A DNA stretch of 64,000 nucleotides from Ensifer sp. MPMI2T (GTDB lineage: Bacteria > Pseudomonadota > Alphaproteobacteria > Rhizobiales > Rhizobiaceae), in the NCBI RefSeq assembly GCF_004827385.1, contig NZ_SRXN01000007.1:1-64000 (forward strand), in the 5' to 3' direction. The notes beneath the pieces were generated by a model, which had not been told where the DNA came from, made no database searches, and was given only the letters and a program-made list of their open reading frames with translations. Position 1 is the first letter of the stretch. Each line of letters begins with the position of its first letter. This document shows, one piece after another, positions 26,624 to 34,188 of the stretch. A program made the position numbers and the translations under genes.

Positions 26624-26783
26624 TTAATATTTCACGTGGCTCTCATCGTCCGCGGCGAGGCCGTGACTATACTTGCGATGGTACGGAGTCCCTCCTTAAG
26701 TCACTGCTGATTTAGGGAGCCAGATGCCGGCATTTGCTTTGCTTCGCCGGCAACGGATGATGTCCAGAAAGGATGTGAATGCG

Positions 26784-27164
26784 ATGAATCAGCATGAAGA
26801 GTTGAAGGACAAGCCGCTGATCGATCCCGTGACGGGCCAGCCGACGACCCGTGATCCCGAGATGCGCGGCAAATTGTCGAGCCGCAGCAGTTGGCCCTTG
26901 CTGATTATTCTGCTCGCGGGACTGGTGCTGGCGCTGATCGCGTGGCTGCCCGCAGAGTTGACCAGGGACACGGAAGAGGCGACACCGCCACCGGCGACCT
27001 CGGATCAGTCGACGACAACGCCGCGAGCGACCGATCAGCCGGCCACCGGCCAGGCAACGCCTCCAGCCGGCACGCCGCCAGCCGCACCGGAGACCACCCC
27101 GGCTACGCCGCCGGCAAGCCCGGCACCGCAACCGCAGACCACGCCGGCACAGCCTGCGCAATAA
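26784..27164 (+). CDS. Small single-pass membrane protein with Pro/Thr-rich tail
   Basis: A 126-residue protein. The N-terminal cytoplasmic segment (MNQHEELKDKPLIDPVTGQPTTRDPEMRG) precedes one membrane helix (about 39-58, LLIILLAGLVLALIAWLPA). A low-complexity Pro/Thr/Ala/Gln-rich periplasmic tail forms the rest. ATG 26784 has AAAGGA at 10 bases; upstream in-frame ATGs at 26724 and 26760 are less likely. No enzymatic motif is visible. A possible stress sigma promoter lies upstream, and a RIME-type element begins a few bases after the stop. The function is unknown. Confidence 0.65.
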   Translation: MNQHEELKDKPLIDPVTGQPTTRDPEMRGKLSSRSSWPLLIILLAGLVLALIAWLPAELTRDTEEATPPPATSDQSTTTPRATDQPATGQATPPAGTPPAAPETTPATPPASPAPQPQTTPAQPAQ

Positions 27165-27168
27165 TCAG

Positions 27169-27259
27169 TACAGCGCGGCGTGTCCTAATCAGGCGCGCAA
27201 AGGACGCTGGGGCACGTGAACTGCTGCATGTTTTTAGGATTTGAGGAAACATGCAGCAG
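27169..27259 (+). repeat. RIME-type element, diverged copy
   Basis: The same two-palindrome order as the element at 4528: TACAGCGCGGCGTGTC ... GACGCTGG, then CTGCTGCATGTTTTTAGG ... AAACATGCAGCAG. The first palindrome is degenerate. It starts 4 bases after the stop of the preceding gene. Confidence 0.7.
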
Positions 27260-27271
27260 CCAAGGGCTCAT

Positions 27272-27299
27272 AAACGGGGAGAACCAGTCCTCCCCGTTT
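27272..27299. terminator. Stem-loop, possible transcription end
   Basis: Perfect arms AAACGGGGAG (27272-27281) and CTCCCCGTTT (27290-27299) around an 8-base loop. The A/T ends of the stem give it a weak bidirectional terminator character, but there is no clear downstream U run. Confidence 0.45.
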
Positions 27300-27324
27300 C
27301 GGTGATTGAAGCGAAAATATTGAT

Positions 27325-27384
27325 TACAGCGCCGGGTGTCTTAAGAGACGCCAGTGAAGAAGCTGTAGCACGTTGAATTGCTGC
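27325..27384 (+). repeat. RIME-type half element
   Basis: TACAGCGCCGGGTGTC ... AAGCTGTAGCACGTTGAATTGCTGC matches palindrome A and the linker of the full elements but lacks palindrome B. It is the second copy within 160 bases, and ends 8 bases before the MgtC start. Confidence 0.6.
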
Positions 27385-27391
27385 GCTGCTC

Positions 27392-27946
27392 ATGGACCAG
27401 ATCCTCACCGATATCCTTGCTCCAACGCAGGTTCCCTATCCGGTCATATTCGCGCGTTTTTGCGGTGCCATCCTATTTGGAGCGCTGATCGGCATCGAGC
27501 GTGAAAAGCGCCAGCGGCCAGCCGGTCTCCGGACGCATATTCTCGTCAGCCTCGCCTCGTCGATTTTCGCCGTGATCGCGGTGGAAAGCGTGCACATGGC
27601 GAGCCTTTCGGGACCGGAAGTGCGGATCGACCCGATACGAGTCGTGGAGGCCGTCACCGCGGGTGTGGCCTTTCTCGCGGCTGGCTTGATCGTTTTTTCA
27701 AAGGGCGAGGTCAAAGGGCTGACCACGGGAGCCGGGATGTGGCTCGCGGGCGCGGTAGGGCTGTCCATCGGCTTTGGCTTTTGGCTTATCTCCGCCTTTG
27801 CCGCCTGCGCCAGCCTCGCCGTACTTTTCATCCTCTGGCGGCTGGAGATCGCTCTCCACTGGAAGCCGCCAGAGCCATCCGAAGATGGCGCGAACGAACA
27901 GCCCGCCGCTGCTCGGGACGCCGCGACCGCTTCGAAGGAAGGCTAG
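27392..27946 (+). CDS. MgtC/SapB family membrane protein
   Basis: A 184-residue inner membrane protein with four or five hydrophobic segments. It has the family core GALIGIEREKRQRPAGLRTHILVSLASS and the later AGVAFLAAGLIVFSKGEVKGLTTGAGMWLAGAVGLSIG. MgtC-type proteins affect adaptation to low magnesium or acid and can modulate ATP synthase. The C-terminal 35 residues are hydrophilic and variable. It stands alone between RIME elements and a convergent small gene. Confidence 0.88.
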   Translation: MDQILTDILAPTQVPYPVIFARFCGAILFGALIGIEREKRQRPAGLRTHILVSLASSIFAVIAVESVHMASLSGPEVRIDPIRVVEAVTAGVAFLAAGLIVFSKGEVKGLTTGAGMWLAGAVGLSIGFGFWLISAFAACASLAVLFILWRLEIALHWKPPEPSEDGANEQPAAARDAATASKEG

Positions 27947-27969
27947 GTCATTGTTTCAGGTAGAATGAT

Positions 27970-28239
27970 CTAACGGCCGGGAAAAGCAGATGGAACTTCC
28001 GGATCGGAACGGCCGTGAATGGGTGCCAGGCCTGCACGCGGTTTCTTCCGTATGGCCGGCCCTCTCTGTCGATGTGCCTGTAGCATGGCAATCGCCCGGC
28101 GGGCATCTTCGGGCGTTTGGAATACTTGGCCGTCCAGCGGCCACACACTGTATTTGACAGCGACAAAACGCAATTGTCCGTTGTCGGGTATCAGTGCGCC
28201 GACCGCCTCGCCGGCGAATTCTATCGTCTGCTTACTCAT
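27970..28239 (-). CDS. Small conserved-looking hypothetical protein
   Basis: An 89-residue protein starting MSKQTIEFAGEAVG. An N-terminal alpha/beta segment (VGALIPDNGQLRFVAVKYSVWPLDGQVFQTPEDARRAI) is followed by a basic, probably disordered tail. The ATG at 28239 has GGAG at 10 bases. The frame continues to 28422, but the extra residues do not look like protein. It converges on the MgtC gene with 23 bases between stops. No known motif is seen. Confidence 0.6.
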   Translation of the reverse strand: MSKQTIEFAGEAVGALIPDNGQLRFVAVKYSVWPLDGQVFQTPEDARRAIAMLQAHRQRGPAIRKKPRAGLAPIHGRSDPEVPSAFPGR

Positions 28240-28488
28240 AGGCGTGAAACTCCCTCCCGGCGGCTCGTGGAGCGACGGGCAATTTTCACTGGGCACGCGC
28301 CAGCGAACCGAACCCTCGCCTTCAGCCACCGGCGAAACACCTGAGCGGTCGTTTGGTTCCACGCGGGGGACAACAAAAACGACGGCACGAGGATCGCCTG
28401 GCCGTGTCATTGAACCAGCCAAGCGATGTAACTTTTTGAAACTGCGCAGTTCCAGACGGAAACCGATGCACGCTTTCCTGGAGTACCA

Positions 28489-29742
28489 CTAGGCGAGAAA
28501 GCGCTCGGGCCGATAGGGAGCAATATCGATCACGGTCTTTTCGCCTGTCATGGCCTCTGCCAGCGCCCGGCCGGTGACCGGACCGAGCGTCATGCCGTGA
28601 TGCGCATGGCCGAAGGCGAACCAGAGACCCTCGTGCCGAGGTGCCTTGCCTATGATCGGCATCATATCGGGCGTGCAGGGCCGCGCCCCCATCCATGGCT
28701 CCTCGTCCCGCCGTTCGGCCAGCGGGAAGAACTCGCGCGCGACCCTTTCGGCCCGGGTCAATTGTACCGGCGTTTTCGGCGCGTCCCTCAGTGCGAATTC
28801 TGCGCCTGTCGTCAAGCGGATGCCGCGCAGCATCGGTGCCAGGAAGTAGCCCCTTTCGGCGTCGAGCACCCAATTGTTAAGCGTCGCGCCTTCCTGGGCG
28901 CCATAGTGCATATGGTAGCCGCGCTTGACCGCGAGCGGAAAATGATAGCCGAGCTTGCGTGTCACCGTATCGGCCCAGGGACCGAGCGCCACCACGACCT
29001 CGCGGGTTTCGAGCGGACCTTCGGGCGTCGCGACCCGCCAGCCGGCGCCCTCCAGAATGTGCTCTAACGTCGCAGCGTCGCCCGAGACGAGCCGGCCGCC
29101 GAGCGATTGGAAATAGGCGAGATAGGCCTTGTTGAGGCTGTGCGGATCGCGGATCGACCATGGGTCGGTCCAGCGCAGCCCTCCGGCGAGCTCGACACGG
29201 ATGGATGGTTCGATGGTCTTAAGCTCGCTCGTCGAAAGCTTCTGGTGGTTGACGCCAAAACCCGCCGAGAGCTTTTCGGCGTCCTTGTAGGCGGCGTCGC
29301 GCTCCTTTTCCGTGCGAAACACCTTCATCCAGCCATCCTTGCGGATGAGGTCGCCGGCACCGGAAGCCTCGATCAGGTCCTTGTGCTCGACGATCGAGTT
29401 TTCGATCAGCGGTGCATAGAGATGCGCGATCCGCTGGTGCTGGGTGAAGCCGGAGTGCCACCAATAGCGCGCGAGAAAGGGCACCAGCCCCGGCAGCGCA
29501 CGAAAATGATAGCTGGCGTCGATCGTGTTGTTCAGCGCGTAGCGGAAGAGCGCACCGAAATCATGGGGAAAGCCGTAGGGAAAGACGCCTTCGCGCTGGA
29601 TAAGGCCGGCGTTGCCGTAGGACGTTTCTTCTCCGGGACCGCGCCGATCGAGAAGCACCACCGATTTCCCGCGTCTTGCCAGGTGGATGGCGGCGGAAAT
29701 GCCGACGATGCCGGCGCCCAAAACCACTACGTCAGTCTTCAT
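28489..29742 (-). CDS. dadA: FAD-dependent oxidoreductase, D-amino-acid dehydrogenase-like
   Basis: A 417-residue DAO-family flavoprotein. The N-terminal dinucleotide-binding motif is VVVLGAGIVGISAAIHLARRG followed by LLDRRGPGEETSYGNAGLI. The C-terminal part has GARPCTPDMMPIIGKAP and the FAD-contact region FAFGHAHHGMTLGPVTGR, as in DadA. It would oxidise D-amino acids to 2-oxo acids and pass electrons to the membrane quinone pool. There is no alanine racemase beside it, and the substrate may differ. Its start is 71 bases from the end of the UPF0114 gene upstream. Confidence 0.85.
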   Translation of the reverse strand: MKTDVVVLGAGIVGISAAIHLARRGKSVVLLDRRGPGEETSYGNAGLIQREGVFPYGFPHDFGALFRYALNNTIDASYHFRALPGLVPFLARYWWHSGFTQHQRIAHLYAPLIENSIVEHKDLIEASGAGDLIRKDGWMKVFRTEKERDAAYKDAEKLSAGFGVNHQKLSTSELKTIEPSIRVELAGGLRWTDPWSIRDPHSLNKAYLAYFQSLGGRLVSGDAATLEHILEGAGWRVATPEGPLETREVVVALGPWADTVTRKLGYHFPLAVKRGYHMHYGAQEGATLNNWVLDAERGYFLAPMLRGIRLTTGAEFALRDAPKTPVQLTRAERVAREFFPLAERRDEEPWMGARPCTPDMMPIIGKAPRHEGLWFAFGHAHHGMTLGPVTGRALAEAMTGEKTVIDIAPYRPERFLA

Positions 29743-29813
29743 ATGCCACTGCCCCGCTTACTCGCTCACAAACCCGCCGCAGGCGCCAGAGGCTTGCTGC
29801 AGCGGTCGCTGCG

Positions 29814-30314
29814 CTACTTTTTCAACTTGCTCATGATCTGCTCCAGCGAACCGAGGAGCACGGCCGAAACGACAAAAGCCAGATGCATGATCGTCGCCCA
29901 CATCAGCTTCTCGCTCGTGAACTGCTGGGCATTGAGGAAGATCTGCAGCAGATGGATCGACGAGATCGCCACGATGGAAGAGGCGACCTTGATCTTCAGG
30001 CTGCCTGAATCAAGCTTGCCCAGAAAGGAGACCTCGCCCTCCCCCTCGTCGAAGCGGCTGACGAAGTTCTCGTATCCGGAAATCATCACCATGACGATCA
30101 GGCTCGCGACGAGTGCCGCGTCGATCAAGCCGAGCATCGCCAATATCATCTGGGCATCGTCGTAGACGAAGACTAGGCCCGCAACGTTCAGGAATTTGTA
30201 GATGAAGGAGACGCCGTAGAGAGCAAGCGCTGCAACCAACCCGAGATAAAAGAGAACCAGTAGCCATCGGCTCGAAAGGATGATGCGCTCGACGATGAGT
30301 TCCAGGGACTTCAT
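29814..30314 (-). CDS. UPF0114 (YqhA-type) membrane protein
   Basis: A 166-residue protein from ATG 30314 (MKSLELIVERIILSSRW). Three or four membrane helices include LLVLFYLGLVAALALYGVSFIYKFLNV, MILAMLGLIDAALVASLIVMVMISGYENFVSRFD and the C-terminal HLAFVVSAVLLGSLEQI. The YENFVSRFD and KVASSIVAISSIHLLQIFL motifs are typical of the UPF0114 family, whose role is not established. The frame up to 30404 is not used. It lies between dadA and a DUF1328 gene. Confidence 0.85.
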   Translation of the reverse strand: MKSLELIVERIILSSRWLLVLFYLGLVAALALYGVSFIYKFLNVAGLVFVYDDAQMILAMLGLIDAALVASLIVMVMISGYENFVSRFDEGEGEVSFLGKLDSGSLKIKVASSIVAISSIHLLQIFLNAQQFTSEKLMWATIMHLAFVVSAVLLGSLEQIMSKLKK

Positions 30315-30407
30315 GAGATTGTTCTGTTCCTGACCAGTGGGCGGGTATCCGCATGAATAACCAAGCGCCTTGGCCAGAGCAAGGGAACTGAACACGGCTT
30401 GCAACGG

Positions 30408-30438
30408 AAAGGGGCGAAGCCTCGCGCTTCGCCCCTTT
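30408..30438 (-). terminator. Rho-independent terminator after the DUF1328 gene
   Basis: Arms AAAGGGGCGAAGC (30408-30420) and GCTTCGCCCCTTT (30426-30438) form a perfect 13-base stem with a 5-base loop. It starts 29 bases downstream of the stop of the leftward DUF1328 gene and separates it from the next leftward gene. Confidence 0.75.
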
Positions 30439-30467
30439 CTCGTTCATGAGCCCACGGACGTGTCGCA

Positions 30468-30632
30468 TCAGGTCCTGCGTACGAGTCCAGCGATAAGCGA
30501 AATCACCAAGAATACGAGGAACAGGAAGAACAAGACCTGGGCAATGCCTGCCGAAGCTCCTGCAATACCACCAAAACCGAGAATGCCGGCGATGATGGCA
30601 ACAATCAGAAAGACGAGAGCATAGTAGAGCAT
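30468..30632 (-). CDS. DUF1328 small membrane protein
   Basis: A 54-residue protein, [16 protein letters not shown] followed by a glycine-alanine turn and a second hydrophobic helix ending GLVRRT. Two membrane helices joined by the [14 protein letters not shown] hinge are diagnostic of DUF1328/UPF0391 proteins. A GGAG site precedes the ATG at 30632. An EcfG/RpoE2-type promoter match lies 35 bases upstream and a strong terminator follows, so this is a single-gene stress-type transcript (inference). The biochemical role is unknown. Confidence 0.88.
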   Translation of the reverse strand: MLYYALVFLIVAIIAGILGFGGIAGASAGIAQVLFFLFLVFLVISLIAGLVRRT

Positions 30633-30666
30633 CTATCATCTCCAATGTCTGCGTTGGTGAAATTGC

Positions 30667-30692
30667 AACGCGTAGCTCGTCGCCTTTGTTCC
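30667..30692 (-). promoter_or_regulatory. EcfG/RpoE2-type promoter for the DUF1328 gene
   Basis: On the minus strand GGAAC (plus 30688-30692) and CGTT (plus 30667-30670) are separated by 17 bases, an exact match to the general-stress consensus. Transcription would start about 25 bases before the DUF1328 ATG. Confidence 0.75.
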
Positions 30693-30808
30693 GGACTCAA
30701 TGTTTCTGGCAGCGAAACCCCCAAAGTCTATTGAGGCGAAAGAAAACCTTTCGTTAACCAAGAAACGGGAAACGCTCCAAAGTCGGGACAGGGGAGCAAA
30801 ATTCGCCA

Positions 30809-30833
30809 GGAACCTTCGATAGGGCTTGGCGTT
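30809..30833 (+). promoter_or_regulatory. EcfG/RpoE2-type promoter for the 67-residue gene
   Basis: GGAAC at 30809-30813, a 16-base spacer and CGTT at 30830-30833. The start of transcription would fall about 20-25 bases before ATG 30864. This is the main reason to accept the small reading frame downstream. Confidence 0.7.
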
Positions 30834-30863
30834 GTTCCGGTAACGAAAGCTCTTGGGAACGCA

Positions 30864-31067
30864 ATGAAGATTCCGTCGCGGCATATATGGAAATCGGTGA
30901 CCGAGGTCGCCCGGCACAACGCGGCCGTGCGCAGGCATAATCTGCATATCGGCAGAACGATGCGCGATCTTCACATCCACACGGAAGAGAAGCGCAATAA
31001 ACGCCTTCAGGCCCTTCTTGACGCTCTCGAAAAAGCCGAAAACGCGCAACCCAAAGATGATAAGTGA
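30864..31067 (+). CDS. Small basic protein of unknown function
   Basis: A 67-residue reading frame, MKIPSRHIWKSVTEVARHN..., basic and helix-prone in the first 45 residues, ending in an acidic/lysine tail (EKAENAQPKDDK). No membrane segment, cysteine pair or known motif is visible. The ribosome site is weak (GGGAA). Support comes mainly from the stress-sigma promoter match immediately upstream. A 196-codon minus-strand frame overlaps it but is judged spurious. Confidence 0.5.
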   Translation: MKIPSRHIWKSVTEVARHNAAVRRHNLHIGRTMRDLHIHTEEKRNKRLQALLDALEKAENAQPKDDK

Positions 31068-31125
31068 CGCATCATCGCAGAAATGCGTCACGTCCGGCGG
31101 GGATTTCGTCAGCCGTCTCAGCCTT

Positions 31126-31323
31126 TCAATGGCGTGATGCCCATTCGTCGATCTGGCGCTCCGCCTCTTCCTTGGCAATCCCGTAGCGCGCTTGAATGCG
31201 CCCGGCGAGTTCCTTCCGATTGCCATTGATGATGTCGAGATCGTCGTCGGTGAGCTTTCCCCACTGCACCTGGGCCTTGCCCTTGAATTCGGTCCAACGG
31301 CCTTCGATGATATCCCAGTTCAT
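31126..31323 (-). CDS. CsbD-family stress protein
   Basis: A 65-residue protein with the full CsbD pattern: MNWDIIEGRWTEFKGKAQVQWGKLTDDDLDIINGNRKELAGRIQ and a helical C-terminus (EAERQIDEW). CsbD proteins are small, soluble and induced by general stress; their mechanism is unknown. AAAGGAG precedes the ATG. It follows the 106-residue gene by 33 bases on the same strand and is probably cotranscribed from the EcfG-type promoter at 31711-31736. Confidence 0.92.
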   Translation of the reverse strand: MNWDIIEGRWTEFKGKAQVQWGKLTDDDLDIINGNRKELAGRIQARYGIAKEEAERQIDEWASRH

Positions 31324-31356
31324 GGCTACGCTCCTTTCAATCCTCGATGCGGAAAG

Positions 31357-31677
31357 TCACTCCTCGCCGGACGAAGGACGGACACCGCCCGCAACCGCAT
31401 AAGGCTCTTCATCCGGCGTAACGGTCACTTGGAGCTTACCCGCGGGCGTAATCGCCCACTCGATCACCGCACTTTCGACGAAGAGCGCGGGATCAACCAC
31501 GGCGCACTCGCCGTATGCCGTCTTGAAAACCTTGCCGACCTCCTCCATCGCGGGAGGAAGCAAGGCCTGGCATTCCTCCAATGTTTCGAAGGCGACCACC
31601 GGCGATGGCACCTCCCGGCACGTTGTCGTATTCTGCATGCAACCGACGAGCACCATGATGGCGGCAACATGTTCCAT
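31357..31677 (-). CDS. Small cysteine-containing protein, probable envelope location
   Basis: A 106-residue protein starting MEHVAAIMVLVGCMQ. It has a short hydrophobic start, then two close Cys pairs (NTTTCREVPSP and LEECQALLP ... GECAVVDP) suggesting disulfides. No Lys or Arg precedes the hydrophobic segment, so export is uncertain. AGGAG is 8 bases before the ATG; the frame to 31752 runs over the promoter. It is the first gene of a likely two-gene stress operon with csbD. No family is recognised. Confidence 0.65.
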   Translation of the reverse strand: MEHVAAIMVLVGCMQNTTTCREVPSPVVAFETLEECQALLPPAMEEVGKVFKTAYGECAVVDPALFVESAVIEWAITPAGKLQVTVTPDEEPYAVAGGVRPSSGEE

Positions 31678-31710
31678 TTCCGCGCTCCTTCGACGCTGAG
31701 GCGAGGAACA

Positions 31711-31736
31711 AACGAAACAAACCCGTCGCAGGTTCC
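31711..31736 (-). promoter_or_regulatory. EcfG/RpoE2-type promoter for the csbD operon
   Basis: On the minus strand GGAAC (plus 31732-31736), a 17-base spacer and CGTT (plus 31711-31714). It lies 34 bases upstream of the 106-residue gene. Confidence 0.75.
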
Positions 31737-32141
31737 TCGCTCGCGTGAACAATTGTTTTAGCGAAGACTTGAGGAGACTCGGGCACGTACCCGATTAATC
31801 AGCGGCTTTTACGATCAGAATGCGGACGGGCGACAACTGTCGGGCGCAACGGCGCTCGAACACGCGGAACAAATGGCGACAGTGGGCGTTTTGGCAACAA
31901 TAACAAGCGCCGCGGCGGCGGCCGGTTCAAGGGAGTGAAGTATGCGTGACCCAACTGCGCCTACAGCGACCGGCCAAGCAAGGTTAGAAACATGCTATGA
32001 TCGTCGTCGCATCAGCAATCGCCTACGGGTGACTTCGCCTCGTGACCGGCATTCCTATCGGCCTCCCGTCTCTCGACCGGAAAACACCCGCTTAGCATCT
32101 CCCGCCGTTTGGTAAACCAACCTTAGATAGGGAAACGTGTC
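31737..32141. other. Spacer between stress operon and glycine-zipper genes
   Basis: About 405 bases with no convincing gene. A 57-codon plus-strand frame from 31942 has no ribosome site and an Arg-rich, protein-unlike composition. The last 100 bases should hold the promoter of the first lipoprotein gene; no EcfG-type match was found there. Confidence 0.45.
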
Positions 32142-32390
32142 ATGAAGAAGATACTTGTTGCAGCAGGCCTGATCCTTTCCTTGGCGGCCTGCACGCAGAC
32201 GGAAAAAGGTGCGGCAATCGGCGCCGTTACTGGCGGGATCGTCGGCGGAGCAATCACCGATGATGTGGGGGGTGCTGCGGTCGGCGCAGCTGTTGGTGGC
32301 GTCGCCGGTGCCCTGATCGGCAGGGCAAACGAGCCTGGGCGCTGCATCTATCGTGACCGCTACGGGCGGCGCTACACTGCAGCTTGCTGA
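32142..32390 (+). CDS. Glycine-zipper lipoprotein, copy 1
   Basis: An 82-residue protein with a lipoprotein signal (MKKILVAAGLILSLAAC, Cys17) and two glycine-zipper stretches (GAAIGAVTGGIVGGAITDD and GAAVGAAVGGVAGALIGRA). It ends with a tyrosine-rich RYGRRYTAAC. Such proteins associate with the outer membrane and resemble the SlyB/YMGG families. It is one of a tandem pair with the gene at 32497, about 80 percent identical by eye. Confidence 0.85.
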   Translation: MKKILVAAGLILSLAACTQTEKGAAIGAVTGGIVGGAITDDVGGAAVGAAVGGVAGALIGRANEPGRCIYRDRYGRRYTAAC

Positions 32391-32496
32391 TCGGACAAGC
32401 GCGATTGCTGGGAGGCTGCCGCGCTCCGCCCGAAGTTCATGCCCAAGGCAACTCCCTGTTTGCTCACAACAACCCAAACCCGGATAGGAACGCATC

Positions 32497-32745
32497 ATGA
32501 AGAAGATACTTCTCGTCGCAAGCCTGATCCTTCCCCTTGCAGCCTGCACGGCAACGGAGAGAGGTACTGCAATCGGCGCAGCTTCCGGCGGTATCATCGG
32601 TGGCGCCGTAACGAACGATGTCCGAGGGGCCGCTGTCGGCGCCGCTGTCGGTGGTGTGGCCGGTGCCCTTATCGGCCGTGCGAACGAGCCCGGCTATTGC
32701 TACTATCGCGACCAATACGGCCGCCGCTACACCGCACGTTGCTGA
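32497..32745 (+). CDS. Glycine-zipper lipoprotein, copy 2
   Basis: An 82-residue paralogue of the preceding gene with the same lipobox (LAAC), zipper repeats (GAASGGIIGGAVTNDVRG, GAAVGGVAGALIGRA) and YGRRYTARC end. Length and ends are conserved exactly, so the pair arose by tandem duplication, apparently including the short leader before the ATG (both have a GATAGGRAACG-type ribosome region). The differences are concentrated in loops. A reversed RIME element follows. Confidence 0.85.
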   Translation: MKKILLVASLILPLAACTATERGTAIGAASGGIIGGAVTNDVRGAAVGAAVGGVAGALIGRANEPGYCYYRDQYGRRYTARC

Positions 32746-32778
32746 TCGGAATGAGCCAGCGCGAAACCCGGCCGGCGA

Positions 32779-32882
32779 CTGCATGATCCCTTAAATCGGA
32801 ATCGATTTGAGCACAAAACCATGCAGTAATTTGAGGTGTTACAGCTACCTTTGCGCGTCCGATTGGACGCGCGGCGCTGTAG
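32779..32882 (-). repeat. RIME-type element, reverse orientation
   Basis: Palindrome B remnant (CTGCATG ... CATGCAG, 32779-32826) is followed by palindrome A (TACAGCTACCTTTGCGCG ... GCGGCGCTGTAG, to 32882). The order is inverted relative to the copies at 4528 and 63616. It separates the lipoprotein pair from the NepR gene. Confidence 0.75.
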
Positions 32883-32970
32883 AGAGTAGTGCCGCCGGGC
32901 TGCCACGCAGGCTAGCTGCAAGCCCGCGCCTGGCATTCCCGCCGCGAAGCCGCCCACTCGAATGGCGGCG

Positions 32971-33153
32971 TCAGCGCCGTGACTGGGCACGCTCGCTTGC
33001 GTCAAGACGCTCGAGCAAATCAATAAACTGCCGCGGAATCGGTTCGTTTTCCCAAGCTTGGTAAAGCGCCTTCAATTTCGATGCGATCCGCACACTCGGA
33101 TCGGTCATCGAGGCAGCGCCCGGCGCCTTGCGCCATCCGGAAGGCTCATTCAT
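32971..33153 (-). CDS. rsiA2: NepR-family anti-sigma factor
   Basis: A 60-residue protein with the NepR core IASKLKALYQAWENEPIPRQFIDLLERLD, the two-helix segment that clamps the EcfG sigma factor. In the partner-switch, phosphorylated PhyR binds NepR through its sigma-like domain and frees sigma. The phyR-type gene is divergent, 186 bases away. No ecfG/rpoE2 gene is in the window, so this is a second, sigma-less copy like RsiA2 of S. meliloti. GGAAG precedes the ATG. The arrangement, not just similarity, supports the assignment. Confidence 0.85.
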   Translation of the reverse strand: MNEPSGWRKAPGAASMTDPSVRIASKLKALYQAWENEPIPRQFIDLLERLDASERAQSRR

Positions 33154-33339
33154 TTTTTGCTTCCGTGCGCCGAAGGCCTAGCCCCCCGTGCAGGCCATCC
33201 CTGTCCCATATGCCCGTCATTTGCTTACTCTAGGCTTTCCATAATCCGAAAGACGTGCTCAAACATTGACGTATCTTGCTGCACGCCCACTGTCCGCAAG
33301 ACCGGGACCCTACCGGCACAATAGTTTAGGAAAACCTAA

Positions 33340-34137
33340 ATGTCACTTTCCACCAGGATTGCGCCACATCTTCCCTATCTGCGGCGCTATGCTCGCGCCG
33401 TCACGGGCTCGCAAGCTGCAGGCGATGCTTACGTTGCTGCCGTTCTCGAGGCGCTGATCGATGACGTCAGCCTCTTCCCGACCGCCTCCAACGACCGAAT
33501 TGCTCTCTACAAGCTGTTCTGCACCCTGTTCAACAAGCTCGAGATCGATCGCACGCAATTGACGTCGCCCTTCGCCTGGGAGCGCAAGGCCGCGGCCAAT
33601 CTGTCGCTGATCGCACCGGCGCCGCGCCAGGCATTCCTGCTGATCGCCGTTGAAGGCTTTTCCACAAGCGAGGCGGCCGAGATCATGAACCTCGACCCTG
33701 GCGCCTTCGCCACACTTCTCGCCGGGGCATCACAGGAGATTTCGCGTCAGGTGGCGACGGAGGTCATGATTATCGAAGACGAACCGCTGATCGCCATGGA
33801 TATCGAGGACATGGTGACAAGCCTCGGACATCGCGTCACCGGGATCGCTCGAACCTATCGCGAAGCACTCGAACTCTATCGGACGACATCGCCGAAAATG
33901 GTACTTGCCGATATCCAGCTCGCCGACGGCAGTTCGGGTGTCGACGCCGTCAACGATATCCTGGCCGAAACCACCGTGCCGGTGATCTTCATTACGGCCT
34001 TCCCCGAGCGGCTCCTGACGGGCAAGAAGCCGGAGCCGGCTTTTTTGGTAACGAAGCCCTTCAATCCGGAAATGGTGAAGGCACTGATCAGCCAAGCCCT
34101 GTTCTTCGACGAACAGGCGCGCACCGCGCGCCCCTAA
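33340..34137 (+). CDS. rsiB2: PhyR-type anti-anti-sigma response regulator
   Basis: A 265-residue protein. The N-terminal sigma-like domain (about 1-135, sigma2/sigma4 mimic ending AEIMNLDPGAFATLLAGA) is followed by a receiver domain (about 141-260). The receiver has acidic residues 146-147 (IIEDEPLIAMDIEDM), phosphoacceptor Asp191 (VLADIQL) and Lys in VTKPFNPE. On phosphorylation it sequesters NepR and so releases the general stress sigma factor. It is divergent from the nepR gene and has no adjacent kinase. No EcfG promoter match was seen in the 186-base intergenic region. Confidence 0.92.
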   Translation: MSLSTRIAPHLPYLRRYARAVTGSQAAGDAYVAAVLEALIDDVSLFPTASNDRIALYKLFCTLFNKLEIDRTQLTSPFAWERKAAANLSLIAPAPRQAFLLIAVEGFSTSEAAEIMNLDPGAFATLLAGASQEISRQVATEVMIIEDEPLIAMDIEDMVTSLGHRVTGIARTYREALELYRTTSPKMVLADIQLADGSSGVDAVNDILAETTVPVIFITAFPERLLTGKKPEPAFLVTKPFNPEMVKALISQALFFDEQARTARP

Positions 34138-34188
34138 GGTCGTCAAGTCACGGCCTGCACCGCCAGCACTCCGGCGTCGGATCCAACG

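Noticed and set aside
30636-31226. 196-codon minus-strand frame
   Set aside because: It covers the promoter and small gene on the other strand and overlaps csbD; its composition is not protein-like and it has no ribosome site.
31942-32115. 57-codon plus-strand frame upstream of the glycine-zipper genes
   Set aside because: Arg/Pro/Ser-rich with no ribosome site; probably chance.
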